Source: Niallia circulans (GTDB lineage: Bacteria; Bacillota; Bacilli; Bacillales; Cytobacillaceae). From it: 64,000 nt of DNA. Shown here piece after piece: positions 15,948 to 24,593 of this stretch (the stretch's first letter is position 1; each line of letters opens with the position of its first letter). The notes below the pieces were generated by a model. The model ran no database searches, was not told where the DNA came from, and saw only the letters and a program-made list of their open reading frames with translations. The stretch is taken from positions 3,100,001 through 3,164,000 of the forward strand of contig NZ_CP026031.1 of NCBI RefSeq assembly GCF_003726095.1, written 5' to 3'. The position numbers and the translations under genes were made by a program.

Positions 15948-18071
15948 TTAGCAAAGTCCATTTTTATTGCATGAATTCTTTTCAAACAACTCTTGCTTAA
16001 AAATAGCTAGATTATCTGCATGGATTAATCTTTCTACCTTTTGTTTATCATTTATCAAATCAACCAAGCTCTTCATTATGTTTAGATGAGAGTAAGAATC
16101 TACAGCTGCTAAGCAAAAAATAATTTTCACAGGATCATTTTCTTCATTTCCAAACATAATTGGTTCTTTCAATGTCATCACACTAATTCCTAATTCATTC
16201 ACACCGTCTTCTGGTCTAGCATGCGCAAGCGCCAAGTTCTTCCCTATCACAATATAAGGACCGTATTCTTCAACAGAATGAATCATAGCCTCAATATATC
16301 TAGCTTCGATAACTTGCTCCTTTACTAAAGGGAGAGAGACTCGCTCAATCACCTCCTTCCAATCTTCACATTCTTGATGGAGTATAATATTCTTATCCCT
16401 GAGGATATCTTGTAACATTGGCTGAATCTCCCTTGTATTAAATTTCAAGCGGTGTTGTTTAAAGGTATCTACTAGGTTCAGATAGCTCTCCGCTGTTATC
16501 TTTGCACCGCACGCTTCCATTAAGGTTAGTATGTCCTGCAGCATCTTGGTTGCATCTCTTTCATTAGACACTAATCTTCTTTTTTCTTTATTTTGTTCTA
16601 AGAAAGCATCAATCTCTTTTTTATCACTTTCTCTTAATATAGGATTAAGCAAAAGGGAGGGTTTCTTAGAATATTCAATCGGAATGGTTGAGAAAATAAT
16701 GTCTACATCTAACTTGTCGATAAAAGACAGTTCATAGGAACTCAAAACAGTGACTATCTCTATATTGAATTGCTCCTTTAAATTTGCCGCCAACAGCCTT
16801 CCTGTAGAAATACCGTGATTACAGACAACTACCGCTTGATAAATATACTGCTCCTCTTGCTTCATCCGACTTGTCGATGTAGAAAAATAAATAGTCAAAA
16901 AGCCTATTTCATCCTCTGATAATGGTTTCTTTATATAACTTTCTATATGATTACTAAATCCTGCTACAGCTTGATAAATCCAACTATAGGATTCCTTAAT
17001 TGTCTCTTTTAATGGATTGAATACCTTTATGTCATTCCTTGCTCTACTGAGTAAGCCTGTAATATGTTTATACAATCCCTCATATAAATCTTCTTCTTCC
17101 AAAGAGAAAGGGATAAGTGTTACTTTCTCCACATGAGTGATTAGTTGAATTGTCAATAGCTGTGCTGTAACCCAATCAAGTGAATTACTCATATCTTTCG
17201 AATCAAAAGATTCAATCGTAAAGGCAATATATTTCATTTCTGATAGGGAGGGATATAGCTTAAAGCGCTCACAAATATGATCGATAAAATCTCTTATTTG
17301 CCCTTCCGTTAATTCTCTTTTTCCTTTTACCGTATCACTAATGGTATTGCCATCATGTATCCGTCTGATCCAAATGGCTAAAAATAAGATAACTTGATTA
17401 TGATATAAAGGATTAACATCTGGGTTCAACTGCTTCAATTGCTGGTTATACAATTGTGCAATAATCTTTATCCGTTCTCTTTCCAAATAGTTTAATACTA
17501 GCCTAGTCTCAAAATTAATTTCCTTCGGCATTCTGCTCGATAGCGTTATATAATCGAAATCTGTCCGATTATTAATGACATCAAAAAGCATCGACCGAAT
17601 AGACCTTTCATCCCCTTGTAAAACAACTCCTTGCTTCGAAAGACTTACGACTTGAATACCATACTTTTTTAAATACTGACGAATCTTACGCATATCTTCA
17701 TCCACTGTACTTTTAGATACTTGTAAGCGTCCTTCCATTTCATATAAGAGAGTGGTCTTACTAGTATCAGCAATATCTAAAAGTAATACTAAGAAACGCT
17801 CATCAGGATGGTAATATTCTTTCGTTCCTTCCGCATTCATTCGCTCCAATAAGGTTTGTGCATCTCTATGTGCCAGAGTAAGCTGCATTCCCTTCCCTCT
17901 TTTTGTGGTAACCAGTGAATAATTGTTGCTTTGGAGAAACTCATTAATTATCATTAATTCATTTCGCAAGGTTCGTTGGCTAATATGGTATTCATTACTT
18001 AAATCTTCTAAAGTTAAATACGTATTTGCCGTTAGAAGTCTTTTCAATACTTGTTTTGTGCGTTCCTTCAT
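15948..18071 (-). CDS. PRD-containing BglG/LicR-type transcriptional activator with PTS IIB and IIA domains
   Basis: 707 residues in the classic order: HTH (residues 1-60, SQRTLRNELM), second HTH/Mga-like segment (90-160), PRD1 (about 190-295, with His224 and His239), PRD2 (about 300-405, His336, His375), a IIB-Gat-like domain with Cys417 (VVVCNHGISTGR), and a IIA domain of the mannitol/fructose type (550-700) with likely phospho-His617 (ALAHARPEDG). Such proteins activate an adjacent PTS operon when phosphorylated by HPr and dephosphorylated by their own IIB. It heads the operon, with SD AAAGGGG and a cre-like site about 90 bp upstream. Confidence 0.92.
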   Translation of the reverse strand: MKERTKQVLKRLLTANTYLTLEDLSNEYHISQRTLRNELMIINEFLQSNNYSLVTTKRGKGMQLTLAHRDAQTLLERMNAEGTKEYYHPDERFLVLLLDIADTSKTTLLYEMEGRLQVSKSTVDEDMRKIRQYLKKYGIQVVSLSKQGVVLQGDERSIRSMLFDVINNRTDFDYITLSSRMPKEINFETRLVLNYLERERIKIIAQLYNQQLKQLNPDVNPLYHNQVILFLAIWIRRIHDGNTISDTVKGKRELTEGQIRDFIDHICERFKLYPSLSEMKYIAFTIESFDSKDMSNSLDWVTAQLLTIQLITHVEKVTLIPFSLEEEDLYEGLYKHITGLLSRARNDIKVFNPLKETIKESYSWIYQAVAGFSNHIESYIKKPLSEDEIGFLTIYFSTSTSRMKQEEQYIYQAVVVCNHGISTGRLLAANLKEQFNIEIVTVLSSYELSFIDKLDVDIIFSTIPIEYSKKPSLLLNPILRESDKKEIDAFLEQNKEKRRLVSNERDATKMLQDILTLMEACGAKITAESYLNLVDTFKQHRLKFNTREIQPMLQDILRDKNIILHQECEDWKEVIERVSLPLVKEQVIEARYIEAMIHSVEEYGPYIVIGKNLALAHARPEDGVNELGISVMTLKEPIMFGNEENDPVKIIFCLAAVDSYSHLNIMKSLVDLINDKQKVERLIHADNLAIFKQELFEKNSCNKNGLC

Positions 18072-18157
18072 GAAAAGTAACCCCTTTCATAATTTGATTA
18101 TAATTAACTGTTTATAAGAAGTTTAGTATATGTTTTTGCAACTTTAACTGGCAAAAA

Positions 18158-18171
18158 TGTAAGCGGTTAAA
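18158..18171. promoter_or_regulatory. cre-like site (CcpA)
   Basis: TGTAAGCGGTTAAA matches TGWAANCGNTNWCA at 13 of 14 positions. It lies upstream of the PRD regulator and its PTS operon, so catabolite repression is likely. Confidence 0.65.
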
Positions 18172-18322
18172 TAATTATTCATATGCATAGTTATTGCATC
18201 TTTATCTCATTATCAAAAAAATATGAAATATGATAAATTACATAATTGTAGGCGTAGAAAGTGTCCAGAAAAATCGAACTGGATCATAAATAGAAAGTTC
18301 AAATGTTAGTTATTTAAAAAAA

Positions 18323-18345
18323 GGGAGAACCATCCCTCCGCTTCC
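18323..18345. repeat. Dispersed palindrome, single arm
   Basis: A half copy reading GAGAACCATCCCTCCGCTTC, close to the arm AGAACCGTCCCTCTGCTTC. It is in the gap between the PRD regulator promoter and the small plus-strand gene; the rest of that 365-bp gap holds only the cre-like site. Confidence 0.65.
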
Positions 18346-18436
18346 TCAAAACCCAAATAATCCCACTTTTTCCTATTACTTTACCGTTTAATCTGCTTCA
18401 AATCGTCTATATATAAGAAAAAGGGAGGCGTTATAG

Positions 18437-18547
18437 ATGGTTAAAAATGAAGATTTAAAAAACAAAACAGTGGATCGTGATTTTAAAATAACAGAGGAAC
18501 AAAAAGAGAAACAGCAAGAAAAGAAAAAAGAGGATAAAGAGAAATAA
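18437..18547 (+). CDS. Small Lys/Glu-rich protein, 36 residues
   Basis: ATG with GGGAGG spaced 8 nt, 36 codons, TAA, then a perfect bidirectional terminator. The peptide starts MVKNEDLKNK and ends in a Lys/Glu/Gln-only helix (EEQKEKQQEKKKEDKEK). There is no hydrophobic segment or Cys. The good SD and isolated terminator argue for a real gene of the Bacillus small hydrophilic class. Function unknown. Confidence 0.6.
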   Translation: MVKNEDLKNKTVDRDFKITEEQKEKQQEKKKEDKEK

Positions 18548-18560
18548 TAATCATAAAAAA

Positions 18561-18592
18561 GGGTACTTGCTTCAGGAGCTAGTACCCTTTTT
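18561..18592. terminator. Bidirectional intrinsic terminator
   Basis: GGGTACT (18561-18567) pairs with AGTACCC (18581-18587), with an A run on one side and a T run on the other. It serves the small gene and the convergent LLM oxidoreductase. Confidence 0.85.
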
Positions 18593-18616
18593 ATGATTTA
18601 ATTTATTGCTGAACCT

Positions 18617-19618
18617 TTATTTTCCCTCTACTACTTCTCTCAATATTTCATAAGATCGTTTCTGTTTTTCAGGGTCATAAATATAAGAAACTGCCATAAT
18701 TTCATCGACATTAAAGCGTTCCTGAAAAGCTGTAAGCTGGTTGCGAACGGAATCTTTGCTTCCTAAAAGAGTCACGCTAGACATGGATTTGGCCATTTCT
18801 TCTTCCTGTGGATTCCAAAGACCATCTAAACTATCCACTGGTGGCTGAAGCGGCATTTGTGTTCCGCGCACAACATTTAGGAAAAATTGATGAGTAGACG
18901 TCTGTAAAACAGCTGCCTCTTCATCTGTTTCGGCGGCAATCAGATTTAAACAAACCACCATATATGGCTTATCCAAATACTTCGAAGGTTTGAAACGCTC
19001 ACGATAAATCTTGATTGCATCTGCCATATATCTCGGTGCAAAATGAGAAGCAAACACATAAGGCAGTCCTAGACTTGCCGCTAAGTAAGCTGAATCTGTA
19101 GAAGAACCAAGAATATATATCGGTACATTTGTACCAACACCTGGATGTGCTTTTACATAGCCTTGATCCTCTTCAGGTCCAAAGTACGTTAGAAGAGCAT
19201 TAACATCCTCTGGGAAGGTATAGACGGAATCCTTTTGCGAACGTCTTAATGCACTCGCAGTCAGCATATCAGTTCCAGGTGCTCTACCAAGTCCTAAATC
19301 TACTCGATTTGGATAAATCGTTGCCATCGTTCCAAACTGTTCGGCAACAACTAATGGAGAATGGTTTGGAAGCATCACGCCGCCAGATCCTACGATAATG
19401 CTGTCTGTGTGTTCAAGCGTATGCTTAATAAGAATTGCAGTTGCCGAACTAACAAGTGTAGATGTATTATGATGCTCTGCAATCCAATAACGTTTATAGC
19501 CCATTTTCTCTGTTGCTTGAGCTAAATCCACCATTGATTCAATAGCTTCTTTAGAAGTTTGTCCCTCTCGAATCGGGGCAAGGTTTAATACGGATATAGG
19601 TATATTTAAATTTGCCAT
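18617..19618 (-). CDS. LLM-class flavin-dependent oxidoreductase (luciferase-like)
   Basis: 333 residues from the ATG at 19618 ([16 protein letters not shown]), chosen because GAAAGGATC lies about 7 nt upstream and family members start there; an upstream in-frame start adds 13 unrelated residues. It shows the bacterial luciferase barrel: [39 protein letters not shown]. It resembles Bacillus YceB/YhbW-type proteins, which use FMNH2 and O2 on unknown substrates. Monocistronic, ending at the shared terminator. Confidence 0.9.
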   Translation of the reverse strand: MANLNIPISVLNLAPIREGQTSKEAIESMVDLAQATEKMGYKRYWIAEHHNTSTLVSSATAILIKHTLEHTDSIIVGSGGVMLPNHSPLVVAEQFGTMATIYPNRVDLGLGRAPGTDMLTASALRRSQKDSVYTFPEDVNALLTYFGPEEDQGYVKAHPGVGTNVPIYILGSSTDSAYLAASLGLPYVFASHFAPRYMADAIKIYRERFKPSKYLDKPYMVVCLNLIAAETDEEAAVLQTSTHQFFLNVVRGTQMPLQPPVDSLDGLWNPQEEEMAKSMSSVTLLGSKDSVRNQLTAFQERFNVDEIMAVSYIYDPEKQKRSYEILREVVEGK

Positions 19619-19794
19619 TTTGCAAGATCCTTTCTTATTTAAGTCATTCTTAATCATATCAATTGCCTTACAGGAAAAAAATTATTTGCTTGCGGAGCAC
19701 CACAGGAATAGAAAAGGAAGGATAAATAGCCATATAACTCATGAAAATATTGTTCCCTATTCAGTCACAAACATCCTTATGATCCACTCTAAAA

Positions 19795-19822
19795 GAAGCA
19801 GAAGATACTCCCCTCTGCTTCT
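19795..19822 (-). terminator. Terminator/dispersed palindrome at the end of rfbB
   Basis: AGAAGCAGA (19795-19803) pairs with TCTGCTTCT (19814-19822), with a T run following on the minus strand. The stem overlaps the TAG of the dTDP-glucose dehydratase gene. The arms are the outer part of the GAAGCAGAGGGACGG family. Confidence 0.75.
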
Positions 19823-20768
19823 ATTTATACCATTGGATAGTTTGGGCTATACCGGTTTGAAATGTAAAAGTTGGCTGCCAGCCTAAAGCTGTTATTTTTG
19901 TTGGATCGATGGCATATCGTTTGTCGTGGCCGAGGCGGTCCGGGACGAATTCGATTAGATCTTCTGACTTACCTAGTATGTTTATAATGGTTCTTACTAC
20001 TTCTAAGTTTGTTCGTTCATTATGTCCACCAATGTTATAGACTTCTCCATTTTCGCCTTTATGGAGCACTAAATCGATGGCTGCACAGTGATCAAATACA
20101 TGTAGCCAGTCACGAATATTCTTCCCGTCTCCATATATAGGAATCTTTTGATCGTTTAAAACACGAGAAATCGTCAAGGGGATTAATTTCTCAGGAAATT
20201 GATAGGGTCCGTAATTATTCGAACAACGGGTAATATTAATTGGCAAACCATATGTATGATGAAAGGCACGAACAAGCATATCTGAAGATGCTTTACTTGC
20301 ACTATAGGGACTATTGGGTTGAAGTGGGCTATCTTCCGTAAAGAAAGAAGTGAAATCGAAGTCTAATTCTCCATATACTTCATCAGTTGAAACATGTAGA
20401 AACTTTGTTACGCCAATTGTTTTTGCCGCATCTAATAATACTTGCGTGCCAAGAACATTTGTCCTTACAAAAATTTCTGGATTTGTAATGGAGCGATCAA
20501 CATGGCTTTCTGCTGCAAAATGTGTTACGTAGTCGAACCTCTCTTTTTCAAAAAGAGCAAGGATGGTATCTCTATCTACAATATCTGCCTTAATAAAATG
20601 ATAATTCTTCTTTCCTTCTATTGTTTTATGCTTTATTAAATCACCTGCATATGTTAGTAAATCCAAATTATAAATTTCATAATCCGGATATTTATTCACC
20701 ATATATTGAACAAAATTTCCTCCAATAAACCCTGCCCCACCTGTTACTAAGACCTTCTTTCTCGCCAT
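19821..20768 (-). CDS. rfbB: dTDP-glucose 4,6-dehydratase
   Basis: 315 residues, an extended short-chain dehydrogenase. NAD-binding GGAGFIGGNF, catalytic Asp-Glu in STDEVYGE, and the YxxxK motif in YSASKASSD followed by RCSNNYGPYQFPEKLIP are diagnostic of RfbB/SpsJ. It converts dTDP-glucose to dTDP-4-keto-6-deoxyglucose, a precursor of rhamnose or spore-coat sugars. It stands alone, whereas rfbA, rfbC and rfbD are usually next to it, so the partners must lie elsewhere if the pathway is complete. TAG is embedded in the terminator stem. Confidence 0.93.
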   Translation of the reverse strand: MARKKVLVTGGAGFIGGNFVQYMVNKYPDYEIYNLDLLTYAGDLIKHKTIEGKKNYHFIKADIVDRDTILALFEKERFDYVTHFAAESHVDRSITNPEIFVRTNVLGTQVLLDAAKTIGVTKFLHVSTDEVYGELDFDFTSFFTEDSPLQPNSPYSASKASSDMLVRAFHHTYGLPINITRCSNNYGPYQFPEKLIPLTISRVLNDQKIPIYGDGKNIRDWLHVFDHCAAIDLVLHKGENGEVYNIGGHNERTNLEVVRTIINILGKSEDLIEFVPDRLGHDKRYAIDPTKITALGWQPTFTFQTGIAQTIQWYK

Positions 20769-21025
20769 TTCACTTACCTCCTTCTCTTTTATATATAAAG
20801 CATTTATCTCTCTTTACTATTGGAATACAGTATGTCTATATTTATTATAATGAAAATTTCCCTGCCAATATAGACAAACAAAAAAACACTGCTTTCTTCA
20901 GATTTTTGTTCATCCATATAAGAAAGAGCGGTTGGGTTATAAAAAGAAATTCCTATACTTGTAATTTGCAATTCATTGCATCCTTTTAGCAAAGACAGAG
21001 ACAGGAGAATTGTCCCCCTAAAAAA

Positions 21026-21056
21026 GGTACTAGCTATTTTCAGCTAGTACCTTTTT
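21026..21056. terminator. Bidirectional intrinsic terminator
   Basis: GGTACTAGCT (21026-21035) pairs perfectly with AGCTAGTACC (21042-21051), flanked by A and T runs. It ends the LCP gene on the minus strand. Confidence 0.85.
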
Positions 21057-21064
21057 ATCCTTCT

Positions 21065-22039
21065 TTATTGTAAATTCTCACTCAACATATCATGCACTTT
21101 CGTTTTTTCTTCTTCTGGAACATTTAAATAATAGGTTTGTCCGGGAGGAGTGCCTTGTCCTTTTACTTCATATTGCTCTACAGATTTTCGCACATCACGG
21201 TAATTTTTCTGTATGGTCATCATTTGATCAAACGTAATGTTTGTTTTTACATTTACTCCAAGGGCATCTAGTATTTCATCAAAATGAGCTACTGTTGATA
21301 TTCCTGTGGCCTTGTCAATAATAGCCGTAATGACTTCCCTTTGTCTATCATTTCGACCAAAATCACCATTTGGATCTAAATGACGCATTCTAACAAATCC
21401 CAATGTTTGTGGACCATCTAATGTTAAAGTTCCTTTTTTATAATGATAGCCTTTTTTATAATATCCTTCATCAATCCAATCCAAGTCATTTTGAACTGTA
21501 ATTCCCCCAATGGCATCAACTAAATCACTTAGCGCTTCCATATTTACTTGGATATAATAATCCATTTTAACACCTGTAAAATTTTCTACTGTATCTTTAG
21601 CCATTTTCACCCCGCCATAAGCATAGGCAGAATTGATTTTTGTTACTCTCCCATCTCCAATAATTTCTGTTTTTGTATCACGAGGAATACTTACCATCTG
21701 CATTTTATCTTTATTTGGATTCAAAGTCATGACGATGAGAGTATCCGATCTTCCTACATCACCTTTTCTTTCATCCACACCCATAAGCAAAATAGAAATG
21801 GGTTTTGTATTATCAAGCTTTTCTTCTCTTGCTTTTTTTTCTAAATTCGAATCACCCTCAAGAGGATTATACATTTTGTTTGCTGTCTCTTCTACGCTAT
21901 GATATAGATAAAATACATAAGACCCTAATCCAATAACAAGTATTCCAATAATTACTCCTAAAGTAATCCATATCTTTTTCTTTTTGCTTTTCCTTGTTCT
22001 CATTCTCGCTCTCACTTTCCTTGTTAAATTTTCGCTCAT
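21065..22039 (-). CDS. LCP-family (LytR-CpsA-Psr) wall polymer ligase
   Basis: About 324 residues from the ATG at 22039. A longer frame to 22189 crosses a dispersed palindrome and is probably not coding, and the ATG at 22003 is another option because no SD is clear. Layout: basic cytoplasmic tail, one membrane helix (ITLGVIIGILVIGLGSYVFY), then the extracellular LCP domain with LLMGVDERKGDVGRSDTLIV, VSIPRDTK, INSAYAYGG and GFVRMRHLDPNGDFGRNDRQ, which hold the Arg and Asp residues binding polyprenyl pyrophosphate. These enzymes attach teichoic acids or other glycopolymers to peptidoglycan. Confidence 0.9.
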   Translation of the reverse strand: MSENLTRKVRARMRTRKSKKKKIWITLGVIIGILVIGLGSYVFYLYHSVEETANKMYNPLEGDSNLEKKAREEKLDNTKPISILLMGVDERKGDVGRSDTLIVMTLNPNKDKMQMVSIPRDTKTEIIGDGRVTKINSAYAYGGVKMAKDTVENFTGVKMDYYIQVNMEALSDLVDAIGGITVQNDLDWIDEGYYKKGYHYKKGTLTLDGPQTLGFVRMRHLDPNGDFGRNDRQREVITAIIDKATGISTVAHFDEILDALGVNVKTNITFDQMMTIQKNYRDVRKSVEQYEVKGQGTPPGQTYYLNVPEEEKTKVHDMLSENLQ

Positions 22040-22480
22040 CCATTTTATTATAAAAAAATGAGAAAATGATGAAAATAAGGATGATTCTCCTAAATTTTCT
22101 AACAAGAAAGCAGGAGAACCGTCCCACCCTATCCTTAATAGACTCATTTTGCTTCTTCGTAATACTAGGACCAATAGAGTAGGCTGCAATCCTTTTATAG
22201 TTGTTAGCGGAAATGGATTGGTTTATTTCCCTATAAAATCCTACATAGGAAATGATCTCTGTTGAATTAACTAAAAAAATGCTAAATCGTATCGCTGCAA
22301 ATTAATCTAATACTTAACTTCCATCCTTAGTATGTATTCAAAAAGACCATTCTACTGTGAACAGAACCAACCAATTCATGGTAATTGTCACTCTGTATCC
22401 CTCTAATTCCCATATGTAATTTTATTTAAAGGTGAAAAAATAAAAGGGTAAAAACTTTATATACAAAAGGAGAAAATATA
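22040..22480. other. Intergenic region with a palindrome arm
   Basis: Between the divergent LCP and CAP genes. An arm of the dispersed family (AAAGCAGGAGAACCGTCCC) lies at about 22087-22110, inside the spurious upstream extension of the LCP frame. Otherwise AT-rich promoter sequence with no recognisable site. Confidence 0.5.
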
Positions 22481-23245
22481 ATGAAGATTAAAAATACGTT
22501 TTCTGTCCTTGCATGCATGAGTTTTCTTATGCTAGCAGGATGTAATAATAATGACCATGAAGCTTCAGATATGAATATGGATCGTTATAATGACTCTACA
22601 ATTTCTAGCTTAAAAACAAATGTAAATAGTAAGAAATATCCGCATACACAACCTGTAAAAATACAAAATGCTAAATACGAATTTCGAACAATTGTCGGAA
22701 CGTATGATTCAAATAATCCAAATGCAACAAATAAACAACAAGTGCAAAAAGCCACTCCACAACAGCAACAGCCACAGGCTACTGAGCAGCAACAAGCAAA
22801 TCAAGGCGCACAACCAGGTGCACAATCTGCTCCGCAAACAACACCTAATAATACAGCAAAAAAAGAACCAAGTAACTTTGTGTCGGAAGTTATCGACTTA
22901 ACAAACGCTGAAAGAAAAAAACAAGGACTTCCTGCTTTACAAGCGTATCCGGAATTAAACAACGTAGCAGATATGAAAGCAAAAGATATGAATGACAAGG
23001 GATATTTCTCCCATACAAGTCCTACTTATGGATCGCCATTTGACATGATGAGAGACTTTGGAATTACGTACGAGTCAGCCGGTGAAAACATTGCACAAGG
23101 ACAACGTTCACCGGAAGAAGTAGTCAACGCTTGGATGAATAGTGAAGGTCACCGTGCCAATATCCTAAATGATAAGTACACACATATCGGTGTTGGTTTT
23201 GATGAAGGCGGTTATGAATGGGTACAAATGTTTGTTAAAAAGTAA
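22481..23245 (+). CDS. CAP-domain (SCP-like) secreted lipoprotein, YkwD-like
   Basis: 254 residues. Lipoprotein signal with lipobox LAGC (Cys21), then a Gln/Asn/Ala-rich low-complexity linker (residues 85-125), then a C-terminal CAP domain (128-254) with FSHTSPTYGSPFDMM, AGENIAQGQRSPEEVV and SEGHRANILN, including the conserved His and Glu. CAP proteins of Bacilli are extracytoplasmic and often linked to spores or the wall, but no enzymatic role is proven for this type. SD AAAGGAG is well placed and a terminator follows. Confidence 0.92.
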   Translation: MKIKNTFSVLACMSFLMLAGCNNNDHEASDMNMDRYNDSTISSLKTNVNSKKYPHTQPVKIQNAKYEFRTIVGTYDSNNPNATNKQQVQKATPQQQQPQATEQQQANQGAQPGAQSAPQTTPNNTAKKEPSNFVSEVIDLTNAERKKQGLPALQAYPELNNVADMKAKDMNDKGYFSHTSPTYGSPFDMMRDFGITYESAGENIAQGQRSPEEVVNAWMNSEGHRANILNDKYTHIGVGFDEGGYEWVQMFVKK

Positions 23246-23289
23246 GGAAAGCAAATGATAAAACATTATCATTTCTAGGAAAGCAAAAA

Positions 23290-23322
23290 AGACACAATTA
23301 GCAAGGCTAGTTGCGTCTTTTT
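23290..23322 (+). terminator. Intrinsic terminator of the CAP gene
   Basis: GACACAATTAGC pairs with GCTAGTTGCGTC around a 3-nt loop with one mismatch, followed by TTTTTT. Confidence 0.85.
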
Positions 23323-23466
23323 TGTTATAAATTATACTTTCTGATTAAATAGGTTGGTGTGCAACTCGAAAAAATGAATTTAATGTTGAATAGAACGAGA
23401 TCGATTATTCTTCTATTTATAAATGAGTTATTATTGTTTAAAAAAAATTAATTGTTATAGATTTTT

Positions 23467-23895
23467 TTATTCTGTTTCCTCGATGTAACTCATTATTAAA
23501 TAGCTAAGATTAACCTTCTCTTCATTGTTCTTATGCGCATCAATATACTTTAGAAATACCTGTCTTATTTCCTCGTTAAGGTTATTCCATTCAGTTTTCG
23601 GAATCGCTACTTCTGTAATTAAATTGGCTACTCCTTTTCTATCTTTTGATGGATCTTCAACGGTTTGTTTTAATGCATCTATAGCTCGATTTATATAGGA
23701 ATATAGGTTGTTAAGCATATCAGGGTTATTGTGTAAATCTTCAGGAGATAAGTTTATCACTTTTCTCGTCCATTCTGCTGACTTGTAATACTTTTGAATA
23801 ATATTCCCGAGTTTTTCCTCTTTTACTACTTCTACTAACCCAAGTTCTTCTAGCTTTTTCATATGATAATACAGCCTTGATTGTTTTTCTTTCAT
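23467..23895 (-). pseudogene. Winged-helix (ArsR-like) regulator, 5'-truncated
   Basis: The 142-residue frame begins in the middle of a DNA-binding domain: QSRLYYHMKKLEELGLVEVV is the recognition helix and wing of an ArsR-type HTH, and the preceding helices that should open the domain are missing. The C-terminal effector part (SYINRAIDALKQ, LNEEIRQVFLKYI) seems complete. The frame stops against a truncated MFS gene on the opposite strand, so both lost their 5' ends in one deletion. Probably not functional as a regulator. Confidence 0.7.
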
Positions 23896-23909
23896 TCTAT
23901 TTATCGATT

Positions 23910-24389
23910 CGACCAGAAATTAATTATCCGTTATTAGTTACAAAGTTCGGTGCTAATTTAATGGGGCTTATTCTTATAATTTTTGCTCTACCAATTCTTT
24001 TTCACCTATCTTCTATTTTTCTACTTATTTATTATTTCATCCTAATGCTACTCTTAGGTGTTATTCAAATTTTTGTAAATACACCAATCAATGTAATGTT
24101 GCAAACAGAAGTGGAAGAAGAATATAAAGGGAGAGTTTTTTCCATAATTCGAACCGGAGCGCAATCTTTAGTTCCTATTGGTGCAATTCTTTTTGGCTTT
24201 CTTTTTGATTGGCTACCCGCATATTGGGTATTTGGAATTTCTGGTTTATTCCTCATCCTTACAAGCCTATATTTCGCCAGACCAACTATCGTGCGACAAG
24301 TGTATCCAGATTATGTAGGTAGAGGAAAGCAGGAGAACAGCACTACTGTGAACAATTCGAAATTATTTTATGTAAAAAAACGCGACTAG
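23910..24389 (+). pseudogene. MFS transporter, C-terminal fragment
   Basis: About 160 residues with roughly four to five membrane helices. It includes the typical second-half MFS loop EEYKGRVFSIIRTGAQSLVP and a last-helix pair (YWVFGISGLFLILTSLYFA). The N-terminal half is missing and the start region is antisense to the truncated ArsR-like gene. The C-terminal tail (VGRGKQENSTT) is encoded by an arm of the dispersed palindrome. ArsR-type regulator and MFS exporter genes commonly occur as divergent pairs, which fits a deletion through their shared promoter. Confidence 0.75.
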
Positions 24390-24402
24390 TAGGACAATAA
24401 AA

Positions 24403-24532
24403 ATGTTTGTTTGGTTGGACGACAGTTTTATTTCGGAAAAACGTCCCCGTCCTATTGATTACTGGAGTGGCAATAACTGGTCTTGGCATTTATGGAATCT
24501 TGGCACAACCAAATGCCACTCAAACACAATAA
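24403..24532 (+). pseudogene. Short membrane-protein fragment (possible 3' end of a gene)
   Basis: A frame without start codon ends at TAA 24530-24532 and reads ...LFRKNVPVLLITGVAITGLG... with one hydrophobic helix. It is followed by a good plus-strand terminator, as for the real 3' end of a transcription unit. No function can be given. Confidence 0.35.
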
Positions 24533-24563
24533 GCACTATCCTACATCGAAATAAGCTTCATCT

Positions 24564-24592
24564 AGGAATCAGTAGAATCTGATTCCTTTTTC
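24564..24592 (+). terminator. Plus-strand intrinsic terminator
   Basis: AGGAATCAG (24564-24572) pairs with CTGATTCCT (24579-24587), then TTTT. No intact plus-strand gene precedes it, which supports former plus-strand transcription of the fragments at 23910-24532. Confidence 0.75.
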
Positions 24593-24593
24593 T

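Noticed and set aside
20804..20992. 62-codon minus-strand ORF upstream of rfbB
   Set aside because: No SD, odd composition and it lies in the promoter region of rfbB.
22040..22189. 50-residue N-terminal extension of the LCP protein
   Set aside because: It reads through a dispersed palindrome and precedes the usual basic tail and membrane helix of LCP proteins.
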